NCBI RefSeq assembly: GCF_900637185.1
Contig: NZ_LR134352.1
Coordinates: forward strand, 2,408,001 to 2,472,000
DNA: 64,000 nt
Origin: Nocardia asteroides
Lineage (GTDB): Bacteria > Actinomycetota > Actinomycetes > Mycobacteriales > Mycobacteriaceae
Reading direction: 5' to 3'
The notes beneath the pieces are model-generated. The model did no database searches, was not told the DNA's origin, and saw only the letters and a program-made list of their open reading frames with translations. This document shows, piece by piece, positions 50,272 through 59,345 of this stretch. How positions within the stretch are numbered: position 1 is the stretch's first letter; each line of letters begins with the position of its first letter. The translations under genes were made by a program, and so were the position numbers.

Positions 50272-51900
50272 ATGGTCGAGACGCAACCCGAAAACACCGG
50301 TGCCACCACCCTGCCGCCGCGTATGGTGTGGGACGCCTGGGGTGTCCCCGCTGGACACCAGCCCCTGTCGGCGCAGATCCGCGGCCTGCTCGCGCAGGTG
50401 TTCGGGATCTCGGGCGAGCCGGTGGCGCGTCGCGACGAGGGCGACGTGCCGCTGCGCCCCACCGCCCTCACCGACGCCGACCGCGCCGGACTGGCCGCGC
50501 TCGTCGGTGAGGAACATCTCACCAGCGCCGACGTCGAGCGGCTGCGACACGCGGGCGGCAAGAGCACCCCCGATCTGCTGCGCCGCCGGGCCGACGGTCC
50601 CCAGGACGCGCCGGACGCCATCGTGCTGCCCGCCGATCACGCGCAGGTGCTCGCGGTCCTGCGCTACTGTTCCGAACACGGCATCGCCGTGGTTCCGTTC
50701 GGCGGCGGCACCAGCGTGGTCGGCGGTGTGGACCCGGCGCGCGGACAGTTCGACACCGTCGTCGCGATCGATCTGCGCAGGCTCGACAGTGTCACCGGCG
50801 TGGACCCGGTCAGCGGCCTGGCGACCCTCGGCGCCGGACTCACCGGCCCGCGCGCGGAGGAACTGCTCGGCGAGCACGGGCTCTCGCTCGGGCACTTCCC
50901 GCAGAGCTTCGAATTCGCCACCATCGGCGGGTTCGCCGCGACCAGGTCCTCGGGCCAGGCCTCGGCGGGCTACGGCCGGTTCGACGACATGGTCGAACGC
51001 CTGGTCGTGGCCACCCCGCAGGGCAGCGTCGAGCTGGGCCGGGCGCCCGCCTCCGCCGCGGGCCCCGACCTGCGGGAGCTGTTCGTGGGCTCCGAGGGCA
51101 CCCTCGGCATCATCACCTCGGTGACCCTGCGGGTGCATCCGGTCCCGGCCACGGTCGCCTACCAGGCCTGGTCGTTCCCCGACTTCGCCACCGGCGCGGC
51201 CGCGCTGCGCACGCTGGTGCAGACCGGCGCCGCGCCGACCGTGCTGCGGCTGTCCGACGAGGCCGAGACCGGACTGAACCTGGCCCGCTCCGGCGACATC
51301 GGTGGCGCGCCGGTTTCCGGCTGCCTGGCCATCACCACCTACGAGGGCACCGAGGATCACGTCGCGGCCCGCGCGCTGGAGGCGAGCGGCCTGCTCACCG
51401 CCGCGGGCGGCACCGCGCTCGGCGAGGCGCCGGCCCGGCAGTGGGAGCACGGTCGCTTCGCCGCGCCGTACCTGCGCGATGCCCTGCTCGACGTCGGCGT
51501 GCTGTGCGAGACCCTGGAGACCGCCACCACCTGGGTCAACCTGACGAACCTGAAGACCAAGGTCACCGGGGCGCTGATGGACGCGCTCGGTTCGCAGGGC
51601 ACCCCCGCCCTGGTGATGTGCCACATCTCGCACACCTACCCGACCGGCGCCTCGCTGTACTTCACCGTGGTGGCCAAGCAGCTCGACGACCCGATCGCGC
51701 AGTGGCGCCTGGCCAAGTCCGCGGCGAGCGACGCGATGGTGGCGGCGGGCGGCACCATCACCCACCACCACGCGGTCGGCGCCGACCACCGCCCGTGGAT
51801 GCGGGCCGAGGTCGGTGACCTGGGCGTGCGGGTGCTGCGTGCGGTGAAACGCGAACTCGACCCCGCCGGCGTGCTCAATCCTGGAAAGCTGGTTCCGTGA
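50272..51900 (+). CDS. FAD-linked oxidase, alkyl-DHAP synthase-like
   Basis: The protein has 542 residues from ATG 50272. The FAD-binding PCMH domain has Val-Val-Pro-Phe-Gly-Gly-Gly-Thr-Ser-Val-Val-Gly-Gly near 139-151. Ala-Thr-Arg-Ser-Ser-Gly-Gln-Ala-Ser follows, as in AGPS enzymes. A His-His-His near 500 (Thr-His-His-His-Ala-Val-Gly) matches the active-site histidines of alkyldihydroxyacetonephosphate synthase. That enzyme swaps an acyl for an alkyl chain to start ether lipids, but true ether-lipid synthesis in these bacteria is not established, so the role is open. Coupled (GTGA) to the lipid kinase gene. Confidence 0.9.
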   Translation: MVETQPENTGATTLPPRMVWDAWGVPAGHQPLSAQIRGLLAQVFGISGEPVARRDEGDVPLRPTALTDADRAGLAALVGEEHLTSADVERLRHAGGKSTPDLLRRRADGPQDAPDAIVLPADHAQVLAVLRYCSEHGIAVVPFGGGTSVVGGVDPARGQFDTVVAIDLRRLDSVTGVDPVSGLATLGAGLTGPRAEELLGEHGLSLGHFPQSFEFATIGGFAATRSSGQASAGYGRFDDMVERLVVATPQGSVELGRAPASAAGPDLRELFVGSEGTLGIITSVTLRVHPVPATVAYQAWSFPDFATGAAALRTLVQTGAAPTVLRLSDEAETGLNLARSGDIGGAPVSGCLAITTYEGTEDHVAARALEASGLLTAAGGTALGEAPARQWEHGRFAAPYLRDALLDVGVLCETLETATTWVNLTNLKTKVTGALMDALGSQGTPALVMCHISHTYPTGASLYFTVVAKQLDDPIAQWRLAKSAASDAMVAAGGTITHHHAVGADHRPWMRAEVGDLGVRVLRAVKRELDPAGVLNPGKLVP

Positions 51901-52847
51901 ACGAACTTTCGGTGCGGCGCGTCCTCGTCGTCACGAACCCGCACTCGGGGTCGGGACGTGGCGACGGCGTGGCCGAGGCGGTGCTCGAGCGGCTGCTGAC
52001 CCAGGGTGTCGAGGTGGCCGAGGTCAGGGCCCCCAGCGCGGCCGAGTCGGTCGAGCAGGTCCGGGCGGCGATCGCGAGCGAGAACCGCAGGCCCGACGCG
52101 GTGCTCTGCGTCGGTGGTGACGGGCTGATGAACGTGCTGCTGGCCGCGGTGGCGCACAGCACGGTGCCGCTGGGCCTGGTGCCCGCGGGCACCGGCAACG
52201 ACCTGGCCAGGGAACTCGGCATCCCGACCGGCGATCCGGAGGCGGCCGTCGACATCGTGCTGCGCGGCCGGGTCCGCCACATCGATCTGGGCCGCATCGA
52301 GTCCACCTACGCGGCTCCCACCTGGTTCGCCACCGTCGTCGGTACCGGCTTCGACGCGCGGGTCACCCTGCGCGCCAACAAGATGCGCTACCCGCGCGGC
52401 CCGCTGCGCTACACGGTCGCCGCGGTCGCCGAACTGATGCGCGGCTACACGCTGCCCTTCACGATCGAGCTGTCGGGCCTGGCGCCCGGCGCGCTCGACA
52501 ACCCCGAGGGCGAGCACGCGGTGGTCCGCACCGACGCGGTGATGGCGCCGATCGGCAACACCCGTACCTACGGCGGCGGCATGCTGGTGTGCCCGGAGGC
52601 GCTGGCCGACGACGGCTACCTCGACATCACCGTGGTCGGCGCGGTCTCCCGGCTCGAGATGGCGCGGCTGCTGCCCGCCCTGTCGGCGGGCAAGCGCATC
52701 GACCACCCGTCGACCAAGCGCTACCGCGCGCGCCGGATCACGGTGAGCGCCGACGGCGGCTACGCGACCGCAGACGGTGAACCCGCGGGCATGCTGCCGG
52801 TGACCGTGCAGGCGATGCCGGGCGCGCTGACGGTGCTGGTGCCCTGA
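51897..52847 (+). CDS. Diacylglycerol kinase-family lipid kinase
   Basis: The protein has 316 residues from GTG 51897, overlapping the oxidase stop by 4 bp. Val-Thr-Asn-Pro-His-Ser-Gly near 12-18, Val-Gly-Gly-Asp-Gly near 71-75, and Pro-Ala-Gly-Thr-Gly-Asn-Asp near 97-103 are the DGK catalytic-domain motifs. It phosphorylates diacylglycerol or a related lipid with ATP. The mycobacterial homologue at the same place (Rv2252) is a diacylglycerol kinase linked to phosphatidylinositol mannoside synthesis (recalled). Works with glpD and the oxidase around glycerolipid head groups. Confidence 0.92.
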   Translation: MNELSVRRVLVVTNPHSGSGRGDGVAEAVLERLLTQGVEVAEVRAPSAAESVEQVRAAIASENRRPDAVLCVGGDGLMNVLLAAVAHSTVPLGLVPAGTGNDLARELGIPTGDPEAAVDIVLRGRVRHIDLGRIESTYAAPTWFATVVGTGFDARVTLRANKMRYPRGPLRYTVAAVAELMRGYTLPFTIELSGLAPGALDNPEGEHAVVRTDAVMAPIGNTRTYGGGMLVCPEALADDGYLDITVVGAVSRLEMARLLPALSAGKRIDHPSTKRYRARRITVSADGGYATADGEPAGMLPVTVQAMPGALTVLVP

Positions 52848-52856
52848 GGGCGTGGC

Positions 52857-53558
52857 TCAGGCGGCGTCGAAGGTGACGCGGTCGACCGCGCTCAGCGTCG
52901 GCCGGTCGACGATCACCACCGAGGCCGAGTCCAATGGCGTCGAGCCCACCGGAAGCGGCCCGTCGCCGCGGGCGCCGAGCTCGCCCATCAGCTGTTCCCA
53001 GCGGCGGCAGTGCGCGGTGAACGCGACCCCGTTGACCCGTCGGCCCCGGGTGATCTGACCGTGTCTGGCCTGCGCCGCGGGCACATCGATCAGCACCATG
53101 TGCAGTTCCCGGCTGCCCTCGCGCGCCCATCGCGCGATCATCCTGCGGCTCCAGCCGAAGGTCGCGCAGTCGTGGATCGCCACCGGACCGTCGGCCGCGC
53201 GCAGCGCGTCGCGGATGGCGCGATAGTGCGCGAGGTGCACCAGGGGCCGCCACAGCGGATAGGGGAGCAGGCCGAGCCGGTGCCGGAGCCGGTTGCGGCT
53301 GTGCTGGGAATCGAGGACCAGCGCGCCCGCTGCCGTGCGCACCGGCTGCTCGGCGTCGGGACCCGCGGCGAAGAAGCGGTGCAGCGCAGTGGATTTGCCC
53401 GCGCCGGGGACACCGGCGAAGACCAGCACGGTGCCCGCGGGATAGCGGAGCTCGTCGACGACCCCCGCGCGTAGGTCCACGAGATCGACCGGGGCGACGA
53501 TCCGGCGGGGCGCGGATCGAGGCGTTGAACTTGCTGCGGAATCGAGCGGGGGCGTCAC
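52857..53558 (-). CDS. P-loop kinase-like ATP-binding protein (zeta-toxin-like fold)
   Basis: The protein has 233 residues; I start it at GTG 53558, right after a GGAGAGG. A TTG 12 codons earlier is possible. The P-loop Gly-Val-Pro-Gly-Ala-Gly-Lys-Ser-Thr is at 49-57. Later, Ile-His-Asp-Cys-Ala-Thr near 133 and Val-Leu-Ile-Asp-Val near 155-159 look like the substrate and Walker B segments of small-molecule kinases. No antitoxin gene is adjacent, so a toxin role is not supported. It is convergent with the lipid kinase, 9 bp apart. Substrate unknown. Confidence 0.8.
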   Translation of the reverse strand: MTPPLDSAASSTPRSAPRRIVAPVDLVDLRAGVVDELRYPAGTVLVFAGVPGAGKSTALHRFFAAGPDAEQPVRTAAGALVLDSQHSRNRLRHRLGLLPYPLWRPLVHLAHYRAIRDALRAADGPVAIHDCATFGWSRRMIARWAREGSRELHMVLIDVPAAQARHGQITRGRRVNGVAFTAHCRRWEQLMGELGARGDGPLPVGSTPLDSASVVIVDRPTLSAVDRVTFDAA

Positions 53559-53754
53559 CCTCTCCAGGCTCCGTGAAAACGGACAATTCGGCAATCGGGG
53601 ATTTCCCGGATTCGCGCCGGAGCGGCATGTCTCACAACAACTTCCGCGTGTCGCCGGTGCTGCGGAACAAAAGTTACCCGTGGGGCAACCAGAAACTGAG
53701 AATTGCCTATGGATTCGGTGGCCCGCCCGAAATCGCCGGTAGTATCACAGGAGT

Positions 53755-53805
53755 AGACGGAGTCTTCGGTGTCCCTCATCCACCGAAGATTCCGTCTCTG
53801 TTTTT
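53755..53805 (+). terminator. Intrinsic terminator inside the valS leader
   Basis: A 17-bp stem (53755-53771 / 53781-53797) with one G-U pair and a 9-base loop is followed by CTG and TTTTT. It reads on the plus strand, but no plus-strand gene ends upstream of it; the neighbour at 52857-53558 reads the other way. It is therefore a candidate attenuator of valS or the end of a small RNA. The rest of 53559-53868 holds no credible gene; part of it (about 53640-53750) is less GC-rich. No T-box sequence was recognised. Confidence 0.8.
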
Positions 53806-53868
53806 CTCCGGGACCTGCCGCCGGAGGTGGTGGTAAGCCGCGAGGGCGGCGCCCCTTAGGATTGGGGC

Positions 53869-56547
53869 GTGACCAGCGCAGCCCCAGACAACTCGCGTAA
53901 TCGTGCCGATGCCCTGCCCAAGAGCTGGAACCCCAGCGAGGTAGAGGCCGACCTGTACGAGGGCTGGGTAGCCGCCGGATACTTCGGCGCCGACGCGACC
54001 AGCGGCAAGCCCGCCTACTCGATCGTGCTGCCGCCGCCGAACGTCACCGGCACCCTGCACATGGGCCACGCCCTCGACCACACCCTGATGGACACCCTCA
54101 CCCGCCGCAAGCGGATGCAGGGTTACGAGGTGCTGTGGCTGCCCGGCATGGACCACGCCGGCATCGCCACCCAGACCGTGGTGGAGAAGCAGCTCGCCGT
54201 CGACGGCAAGACCAAAGAGGACTTCGGCCGCGAGCTGTTCATCGACAAGGTCTGGGACTGGAAGCGCGAATCCGGTGGCGCGATCCAGGCGCAGATGCGC
54301 CGCCTCGGCGACGGCGTGGACTGGAGCCGTGACCGCTTCACCATGGACGAGGGCCTCTCGCGCGCCGTCCGCACCATCTTCAAGAAAATGTACGACGCGG
54401 GCCTGATCTACCGGGCCGAGCGGCTGGTGAACTGGTCGCCGGTGCTGAAAACCGGTATCTCCGATCTCGAGGTGGACTACAAGGACGTCGAGGGCGAGCT
54501 CGTCTCGCTGCGCTACGGCTCGCTCGACGACAACGAGCCGCATGTCGTCGTCGCGACCACGCGTGTCGAGACGATGCTCGGTGACACCGCCGTGGCCGTG
54601 CACCCCGACGATCCGCGCTACGCCGCGATGATCGGCACCACCGTCTACCACCCGATCACCGGCAGCCAGATCCCGATCATCGCCGACGACTACGTCGACC
54701 CGGAGTTCGGTACGGGCGCGGTGAAGATCACCCCCGCGCACGACCCCAACGACTTCGAGATGGGCCTGCGGCACAACCTGCCGATGCCCACGATCATGGA
54801 CGAGGGCGGCCGGATCACCGGCACCGGAACCGAATTCGACGGCATGGACCGCTTCGAGGCCAGGGTGAAGGTGCGCGAGCGCCTCGCCGCCGAGGGCCGC
54901 GTGGTCGCCGAGAAGCGGCCCTACGTGCACAGCGTCGGCCACTCCGAGCGCTCCGGCGAACCGATCGAGCCGCGCCTGTCCATGCAGTGGTGGGTCAAGG
55001 TCGAGTCGCTGGCCAAGGCCGCCGGTGACGCCGTCCGCGAGGGCGACGTGAAGATCCACCCCGCGAGCCAGGAGCCGCGCTGGTTCGACTGGGTCGACAA
55101 CATGCACGACTGGTGCATCTCGCGCCAGCTGTGGTGGGGTCACCGCATCCCGATCTGGTACGGCCCCGAGGGCGAGATCGTGTGCCTGGGCCCGGACGAG
55201 GAAGCGCCCGAGGGCTGGGTGCAGGACCCGGACGTGCTCGACACCTGGTTCTCCTCGGGCCTGTGGCCGTTCTCCACGATGGGCTGGCCCGAGGCCACCC
55301 CGGAGCTGGCCAAGTTCTATCCCACCAGCGTGCTCGTCACCGGCTACGACATCCTGTTCTTCTGGGTGGCCCGGATGATGATGTTCGGCATGTTCGTCAG
55401 CGACGATCCGGTGCTCACGGTCGGCAAGGGCGCGCAGAAGCAGGTGCCGTTCGAGGACGTCTTCCTGCACGGCCTGATTCGCGACCAGCACGGCAAGAAG
55501 ATGTCGAAGTCGCGCGGCAACGGCATCGACCCGCTGGACTGGATCAACTCCTACGGCGCCGACGCGCTGCGCTTCACCCTGGCCCGCGGCGCCCAGCCCG
55601 GCGGTGACCTCTCCGTCGGCGAGGCGCACGCGCTGGCCTCGCGCAGCTTCGTCACCAAGCTGTTCAACGCCACCAAGTTCGCGCTGATGAACGGCGCCCG
55701 CTCGGGTGAGCTGCCGCCGCGCGAGACCCTCACCGACACCGATCGCTGGATCGTCGACCGGCTCGACGAGGTGCGCGCCGAGGTCGACGCGGCCTTCGAC
55801 GCCTACGAGTTCGGCAAGGCCTGCGAGGCGCTCTACCACTTCGCCTGGGACGAGCTGTGCGACTGGTACCTGGAGCTGTCGAAGGTGCAGTTCGCCGAGT
55901 CCGACGCGCGCGCCGAGAGCACCGCCGTGGTGCTGGGCACCGTGCTCGACGCGGTGCTGCGCCTGCTGCACCCGGTGATCCCCTTCGTCACCGAGACCCT
56001 GTGGAAGGCCCTGACCGGCGGCGAATCGGTGGTCGTCGCCCCGTGGCCGGCCGCGACCGGCGTCGGCACCGACACCGTGGCCGCCCAGCGGGTCGCCGAC
56101 ACCCAGCGCCTGATCACCGAGATCCGCCGCTTCCGCAGCGATCAGGGCCTGGCCGACAAGCAGAAGGTGAAGGCCACCCTGGTCGGTCTGGACGAGGCCG
56201 GGCTCGGCGCGTTCGCCGGTTCGGTGGCCAACCTGGCCCGCCTGACCGAACCGGGTGACGACTTCGCCACCACCGCCGAGGTGCAGGTCCGCCTGTCGTC
56301 CGCGACGGTCACCGTGCAGCTCGACACCTCCGGCGCCATCGACCTCGACGCCGAGCGGCGCAGGCTGGAGAAGGATCTCGCGGTCGCGCAGAAGGACCTC
56401 GACACCACCACGGCCAAGCTGGGCAACGAGGCGTTCCTGGCCAAGGCGCCGCAGCAGGTGGTGGACAAGATCACCGGCCGCCGCGACGTCGCCGCGGCCG
56501 AGGTCGCGCGGATCGGCGCCCGGCTGGCGGAGCTGAGCGGCAAGTGA
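53869..56547 (+). CDS. valS: Valyl-tRNA synthetase
   Basis: The protein has 892 residues from GTG 53869. The class I signature His64-Met-Gly-His67 and Lys544-Met-Ser-Lys-Ser548 are intact. The editing (CP1) domain covers ~190-390, with [10 protein letters not shown]. A C-terminal coiled coil (~830-892) is the tRNA-binding arm. It charges tRNA-Val and heads a coupled operon with folC and DUF4233 (4-bp overlaps). The 5' leader contains an intrinsic terminator (53755-53805), which hints at attenuation. Confidence 0.96.
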   Translation: MTSAAPDNSRNRADALPKSWNPSEVEADLYEGWVAAGYFGADATSGKPAYSIVLPPPNVTGTLHMGHALDHTLMDTLTRRKRMQGYEVLWLPGMDHAGIATQTVVEKQLAVDGKTKEDFGRELFIDKVWDWKRESGGAIQAQMRRLGDGVDWSRDRFTMDEGLSRAVRTIFKKMYDAGLIYRAERLVNWSPVLKTGISDLEVDYKDVEGELVSLRYGSLDDNEPHVVVATTRVETMLGDTAVAVHPDDPRYAAMIGTTVYHPITGSQIPIIADDYVDPEFGTGAVKITPAHDPNDFEMGLRHNLPMPTIMDEGGRITGTGTEFDGMDRFEARVKVRERLAAEGRVVAEKRPYVHSVGHSERSGEPIEPRLSMQWWVKVESLAKAAGDAVREGDVKIHPASQEPRWFDWVDNMHDWCISRQLWWGHRIPIWYGPEGEIVCLGPDEEAPEGWVQDPDVLDTWFSSGLWPFSTMGWPEATPELAKFYPTSVLVTGYDILFFWVARMMMFGMFVSDDPVLTVGKGAQKQVPFEDVFLHGLIRDQHGKKMSKSRGNGIDPLDWINSYGADALRFTLARGAQPGGDLSVGEAHALASRSFVTKLFNATKFALMNGARSGELPPRETLTDTDRWIVDRLDEVRAEVDAAFDAYEFGKACEALYHFAWDELCDWYLELSKVQFAESDARAESTAVVLGTVLDAVLRLLHPVIPFVTETLWKALTGGESVVVAPWPAATGVGTDTVAAQRVADTQRLITEIRRFRSDQGLADKQKVKATLVGLDEAGLGAFAGSVANLARLTEPGDDFATTAEVQVRLSSATVTVQLDTSGAIDLDAERRRLEKDLAVAQKDLDTTTAKLGNEAFLAKAPQQVVDKITGRRDVAAAEVARIGARLAELSGK

Positions 56548-58004
56548 ACGACGAGCCGGAGCCCCAGTTCGACGCCGACGACCACACCCCGGCGCCGCTG
56601 GGCGCCGGTCCGTCGCCGGTCGACCTGGCCGAGATGGCGCTGGTCGAGGCCGAGCTCGACAAGCGCTGGCCGGAGACCAAGATCGAGCCGTCGCTGACGC
56701 GGATCGCCACGCTGATGGACCTGCTGGGCAACCCGCAGCGCAACTACCCGGCGATCCACGTCGCCGGGACCAACGGCAAGACCTCGGTCACCCGGATGAT
56801 CGACGCCCTGCTCACCGCCCTGCACCGGCGCACCGGCCGGATCACCAGCCCGCACCTGCAGCTGGCGACCGAGCGGATCAGCGTCGACAACGCCCCGATC
56901 AGCCCGGCGAAGTACGTGGAGACCTTCCGCGAGCTCGAGCCCTACATCGGCATGATCGACCAGCAGTCCGCGGCCGCGGGCGGCCCGGCGATGAGCAAGT
57001 TCGAGGTGCTCACCGGCATGGCCTTCGCCGCCTTCGCCGAGGCGCCGGTCGACGTGGCGGTCGTGGAGACCGGCATGGGCGGCACCTGGGACGCGACCAA
57101 CGTCGTCGACGGCCAGGTCGCGGTGATCACCCCGATCGGTCTCGACCACACCGAGTACCTCGGCCCCGACCTGCCCTCCATCGCCAAGGAGAAGGCCGGG
57201 ATCATCAAGCGCGCGCCCGAGTCGCTGGTGCCCACCGACACCGTCGCGGTGATCGCCGAGCAGCAGCCCGAGGTGATGGACGTGCTGCTGCGCCGGGCCG
57301 TCGAGGCCGACGCCGCCGTCGCCCGCGAGGGTGCGGAGTTCCGGGTGCTGGAGCGGGCGGTCGCGGTCGGCGGCCAGCTGCTGACGCTGCAGGGTCTCGG
57401 CGGTGTCTACGACGAGATCTTCCTGCCGCTGCACGGCGAGCACCAGGCCCGCAACGCCTCGCTCGCGCTGGCCGCGGTGGAAGCCTTCTTCGGCGCGGGC
57501 GCGGATCGTCAGCTCGACATCGAGGCGGTGCGCTCCGGTTTCGCGAGCGCGGCCAGCCCGGGCCGGATGGAGCGGATGCGCAACGCGCCCACCATCTTCG
57601 TCGACGCGGCGCACAATCCCGCGGGCGCGCAGGCGCTGGCGAACACCCTCACCGGCGAGTTCGACTTCCGCAAGCTGGTCGGCGTCGTCGCCGTGCTCGC
57701 GGACAAGGACGCCGCGGGCATCCTGGACGCGCTGGAACCGGTCTTCGACGAGGTCGTGGTCACCACCAACGGCTCGCCGCGCTCGATGGAGGTCGACGCG
57801 CTCGCCGACCTGGCCGTGCAGCGCTTCGGCGACGAGCGGGTGGTCATCGCCGAGACCCTGCCCGACGCGCTGGAATCGGCGATCGCGCTGGCCGAGCAGG
57901 CGGGCGACGCCGGCGACGTGATCTCCGGCGCCGGTGTCGTGGTGACCGGTTCGGTGGTCACCGCGGGCGCCGCGCGCGCCCTCTTCGGAAAGGCCCCGTC
58001 ATGA
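56544..58004 (+). CDS. folC: Folylpolyglutamate synthase/dihydrofolate synthase
   Basis: The protein has 486 residues from GTG 56544, overlapping valS by 4 bp. The Mur-ligase-type P-loop His72-Val-Ala-Gly-Thr-Asn-Gly-Lys-Thr80 is intact. Thr-Ser-Pro-His-Leu-type residues (Ile-Thr-Ser-Pro-His-Leu) follow near 95. The C-terminal glutamate ligase domain has Val-Asp-Ala-Ala-His-Asn-Pro-Ala-Gly near 353-361. It adds glutamate to (dihydro)pteroate and folates. The first ~35 residues are acidic and low-complexity. Confidence 0.95.
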   Translation: MNDEPEPQFDADDHTPAPLGAGPSPVDLAEMALVEAELDKRWPETKIEPSLTRIATLMDLLGNPQRNYPAIHVAGTNGKTSVTRMIDALLTALHRRTGRITSPHLQLATERISVDNAPISPAKYVETFRELEPYIGMIDQQSAAAGGPAMSKFEVLTGMAFAAFAEAPVDVAVVETGMGGTWDATNVVDGQVAVITPIGLDHTEYLGPDLPSIAKEKAGIIKRAPESLVPTDTVAVIAEQQPEVMDVLLRRAVEADAAVAREGAEFRVLERAVAVGGQLLTLQGLGGVYDEIFLPLHGEHQARNASLALAAVEAFFGAGADRQLDIEAVRSGFASAASPGRMERMRNAPTIFVDAAHNPAGAQALANTLTGEFDFRKLVGVVAVLADKDAAGILDALEPVFDEVVVTTNGSPRSMEVDALADLAVQRFGDERVVIAETLPDALESAIALAEQAGDAGDVISGAGVVVTGSVVTAGAARALFGKAPS

Positions 58005-58396
58005 GCGATGTCCCTCCTCCCACGACCGATCCCTGGAAGGGACTGCGCGGGGTCATGGCCGGGACGCTGGTCCTCGAGGCGATCGTGGTGCTGCTGGCGC
58101 TGCCGGTGGTCGCCGACGTCGGCGGCGGGGTGACCTGGTTCTCCGGCACCTACCTGGTGACCCTGGCGGTGCTGATGATCCTGGGCGCCGGGTTGCAGCG
58201 CAAACCGTGGGCGATCCCGTTCAACCTCGGCCTGCAGGTGTTGGTGCTGGCGGGCGTCTTCATCCATCTGTCCATCGGGATCATCGGTCTGGTTTTCCTG
58301 GCGGTGTGGGCGTTCATCCTGGTGCTGCGCTCGGATGTACAGCGCCGGATGGACGCCGGTTTGCTGCCCAGCCAGCGGATGGGCCGCAAGAACTGA
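58001..58396 (+). CDS. DUF4233 membrane protein
   Basis: The protein has 131 residues from ATG 58001, overlapping folC as ATGA. It has four hydrophobic helices at about 12-36, 40-62, 66-87 and 90-109. A short basic C-terminal tail follows. The family always sits between folC and ndk in mycobacteria and relatives, and has no known function. Conserved coupling suggests a transport or support role for folate or nucleotide metabolism, but nothing in the sequence proves it. Confidence 0.92.
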   Translation: MSDVPPPTTDPWKGLRGVMAGTLVLEAIVVLLALPVVADVGGGVTWFSGTYLVTLAVLMILGAGLQRKPWAIPFNLGLQVLVLAGVFIHLSIGIIGLVFLAVWAFILVLRSDVQRRMDAGLLPSQRMGRKN

Positions 58397-58439
58397 GACG
58401 AGTTCGGCCCGGCGCGGCGGCGCCGGATAGAGTGTCGCC

Positions 58440-58856
58440 GTGACTGAGCAGACTTTGGTACTCATCAAGCCGGACGGCGTCTCCCGTGGCCTCGTCGGCG
58501 AGGTGCTCGCGCGGATCGAGCGCAAGGGCCTCATCATCAAGGCGCTGGAGCTGAAGAACGTGTCCGTGGCGCTCGCCGAGGAGCACTACGCCGAGCATGC
58601 CGAGCGCCCGTTCTTCGGCTCGCTCATCGAGTTCATCACCTCGGGCCCGGTCGTCGCGGCCGTGCTGGAGGGTCCGCGCGCGATCGCGGCGTTCCGTCAG
58701 CTGGCCGGCGGCACCGACCCGGTGGAGAAGGCCACCCCGGGCACCATCCGCGGCGACTTCGGTCTGGAGACCCAGTTCAACCTCGTCCACGGCTCCGACT
58801 CGCCCGAGTCCGCCAAGCGTGAGATCACGCTCTGGTTCCCGGAATTTCCTGCCTGA
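58440..58856 (+). CDS. ndk: Nucleoside diphosphate kinase
   Basis: The protein has 138 residues from GTG 58440. The active-site motif Asn-Leu-Val-His117-Gly-Ser-Asp-Ser is intact; His117 carries the phosphate. Leu-Ile-Lys-Pro-Asp-Gly-Val near 7-13 and Arg-Gly-Leu-Val-Gly-Glu near 15-20 complete the family pattern. It balances nucleoside triphosphates by moving the gamma-phosphate. It follows DUF4233 by 43 bp and ends at a hairpin terminator. Confidence 0.96.
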   Translation: MTEQTLVLIKPDGVSRGLVGEVLARIERKGLIIKALELKNVSVALAEEHYAEHAERPFFGSLIEFITSGPVVAAVLEGPRAIAAFRQLAGGTDPVEKATPGTIRGDFGLETQFNLVHGSDSPESAKREITLWFPEFPA

Positions 58857-58870
58857 TTCGCGCTGTACTC

Positions 58871-58901
58871 GCTCGTCGCGTCCGGTGCGGACGCGACGAG
58901 C
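58871..58901 (+). terminator. Terminator after ndk
   Basis: The arms 58871-58883 and 58889-58901 form a perfect 13-bp stem with a 5-base loop, 14 bases after the ndk stop. Confidence 0.82.
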
Positions 58902-59345
58902 TCGAGCGGCGCGGAGTTCGCCTGAGTTGCGCCGATGGCGATCGCAGCGCGAACCGTATGGGATACTGACTATGGATGTGTTCGACGCCGATGCCTCTCA
59001 TGGGCGGTTGGTGACAGCCTGTCGCGCAGGTACGCGACGGCGGCGACGGACATGACCGGATGACACCGCGATCGGATGCCGATCATCGCTGCCATGGACG
59101 ACCCTGTTGCTGGGGTTGCCCGCCCGGCACGCTGGATGAGCGCTCGGAACGCGGCGTCACGCCGTACAGCCAGGCGCCGCGTGACCGGTTGGCCCGCCAG
59201 AGTTCGATCGAGGTGTGGCCGGACACGCGGGGCGAGACCAGATGACCCTCGTACCTTCGGTGCGAGGTGCACGGACGATGCCCCCGCGACGGCCGCGTCA
59301 CTCCCGTACCGGGGAGGGACGCGCCCGGGGGCCCGAGGAGACTTC
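58902..59345 (+). promoter_or_regulatory. Long upstream region/leader of rne
   Basis: About 440 bp lie between the ndk terminator and rne. The rne frame is open upstream to 59076, but that part is Arg-rich and unlike RNase E, so I treat it as untranslated. A GATACT at 58962-58967 could be a -10 element, giving a leader of ~370 bases. In E. coli the long rne leader is an autoregulatory RNase E target; a similar role is possible here. Confidence 0.45.

Noticed and set aside
52857..53558. Zeta-type toxin of a toxin-antitoxin system
   Set aside because: Only the P-loop fold supports it; no antitoxin gene is adjacent, and the neighbour reads the other way.
53627..53836. 69-residue plus-strand frame in the valS leader
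   Set aside because: It has a plausible ribosome site, but an intrinsic terminator lies in the middle of the frame, and the product has no recognisable feature.
53807..53868. T-box riboswitch for valS
   Set aside because: A TGGTAAGCCGCG resembles the T-box core only partly, lies after rather than before the terminator, and no stem I or specifier loop could be drawn.
53776..55971. 731-codon antisense frame over valS
   Set aside because: Low-complexity shadow of the valS codon pattern, no family features.
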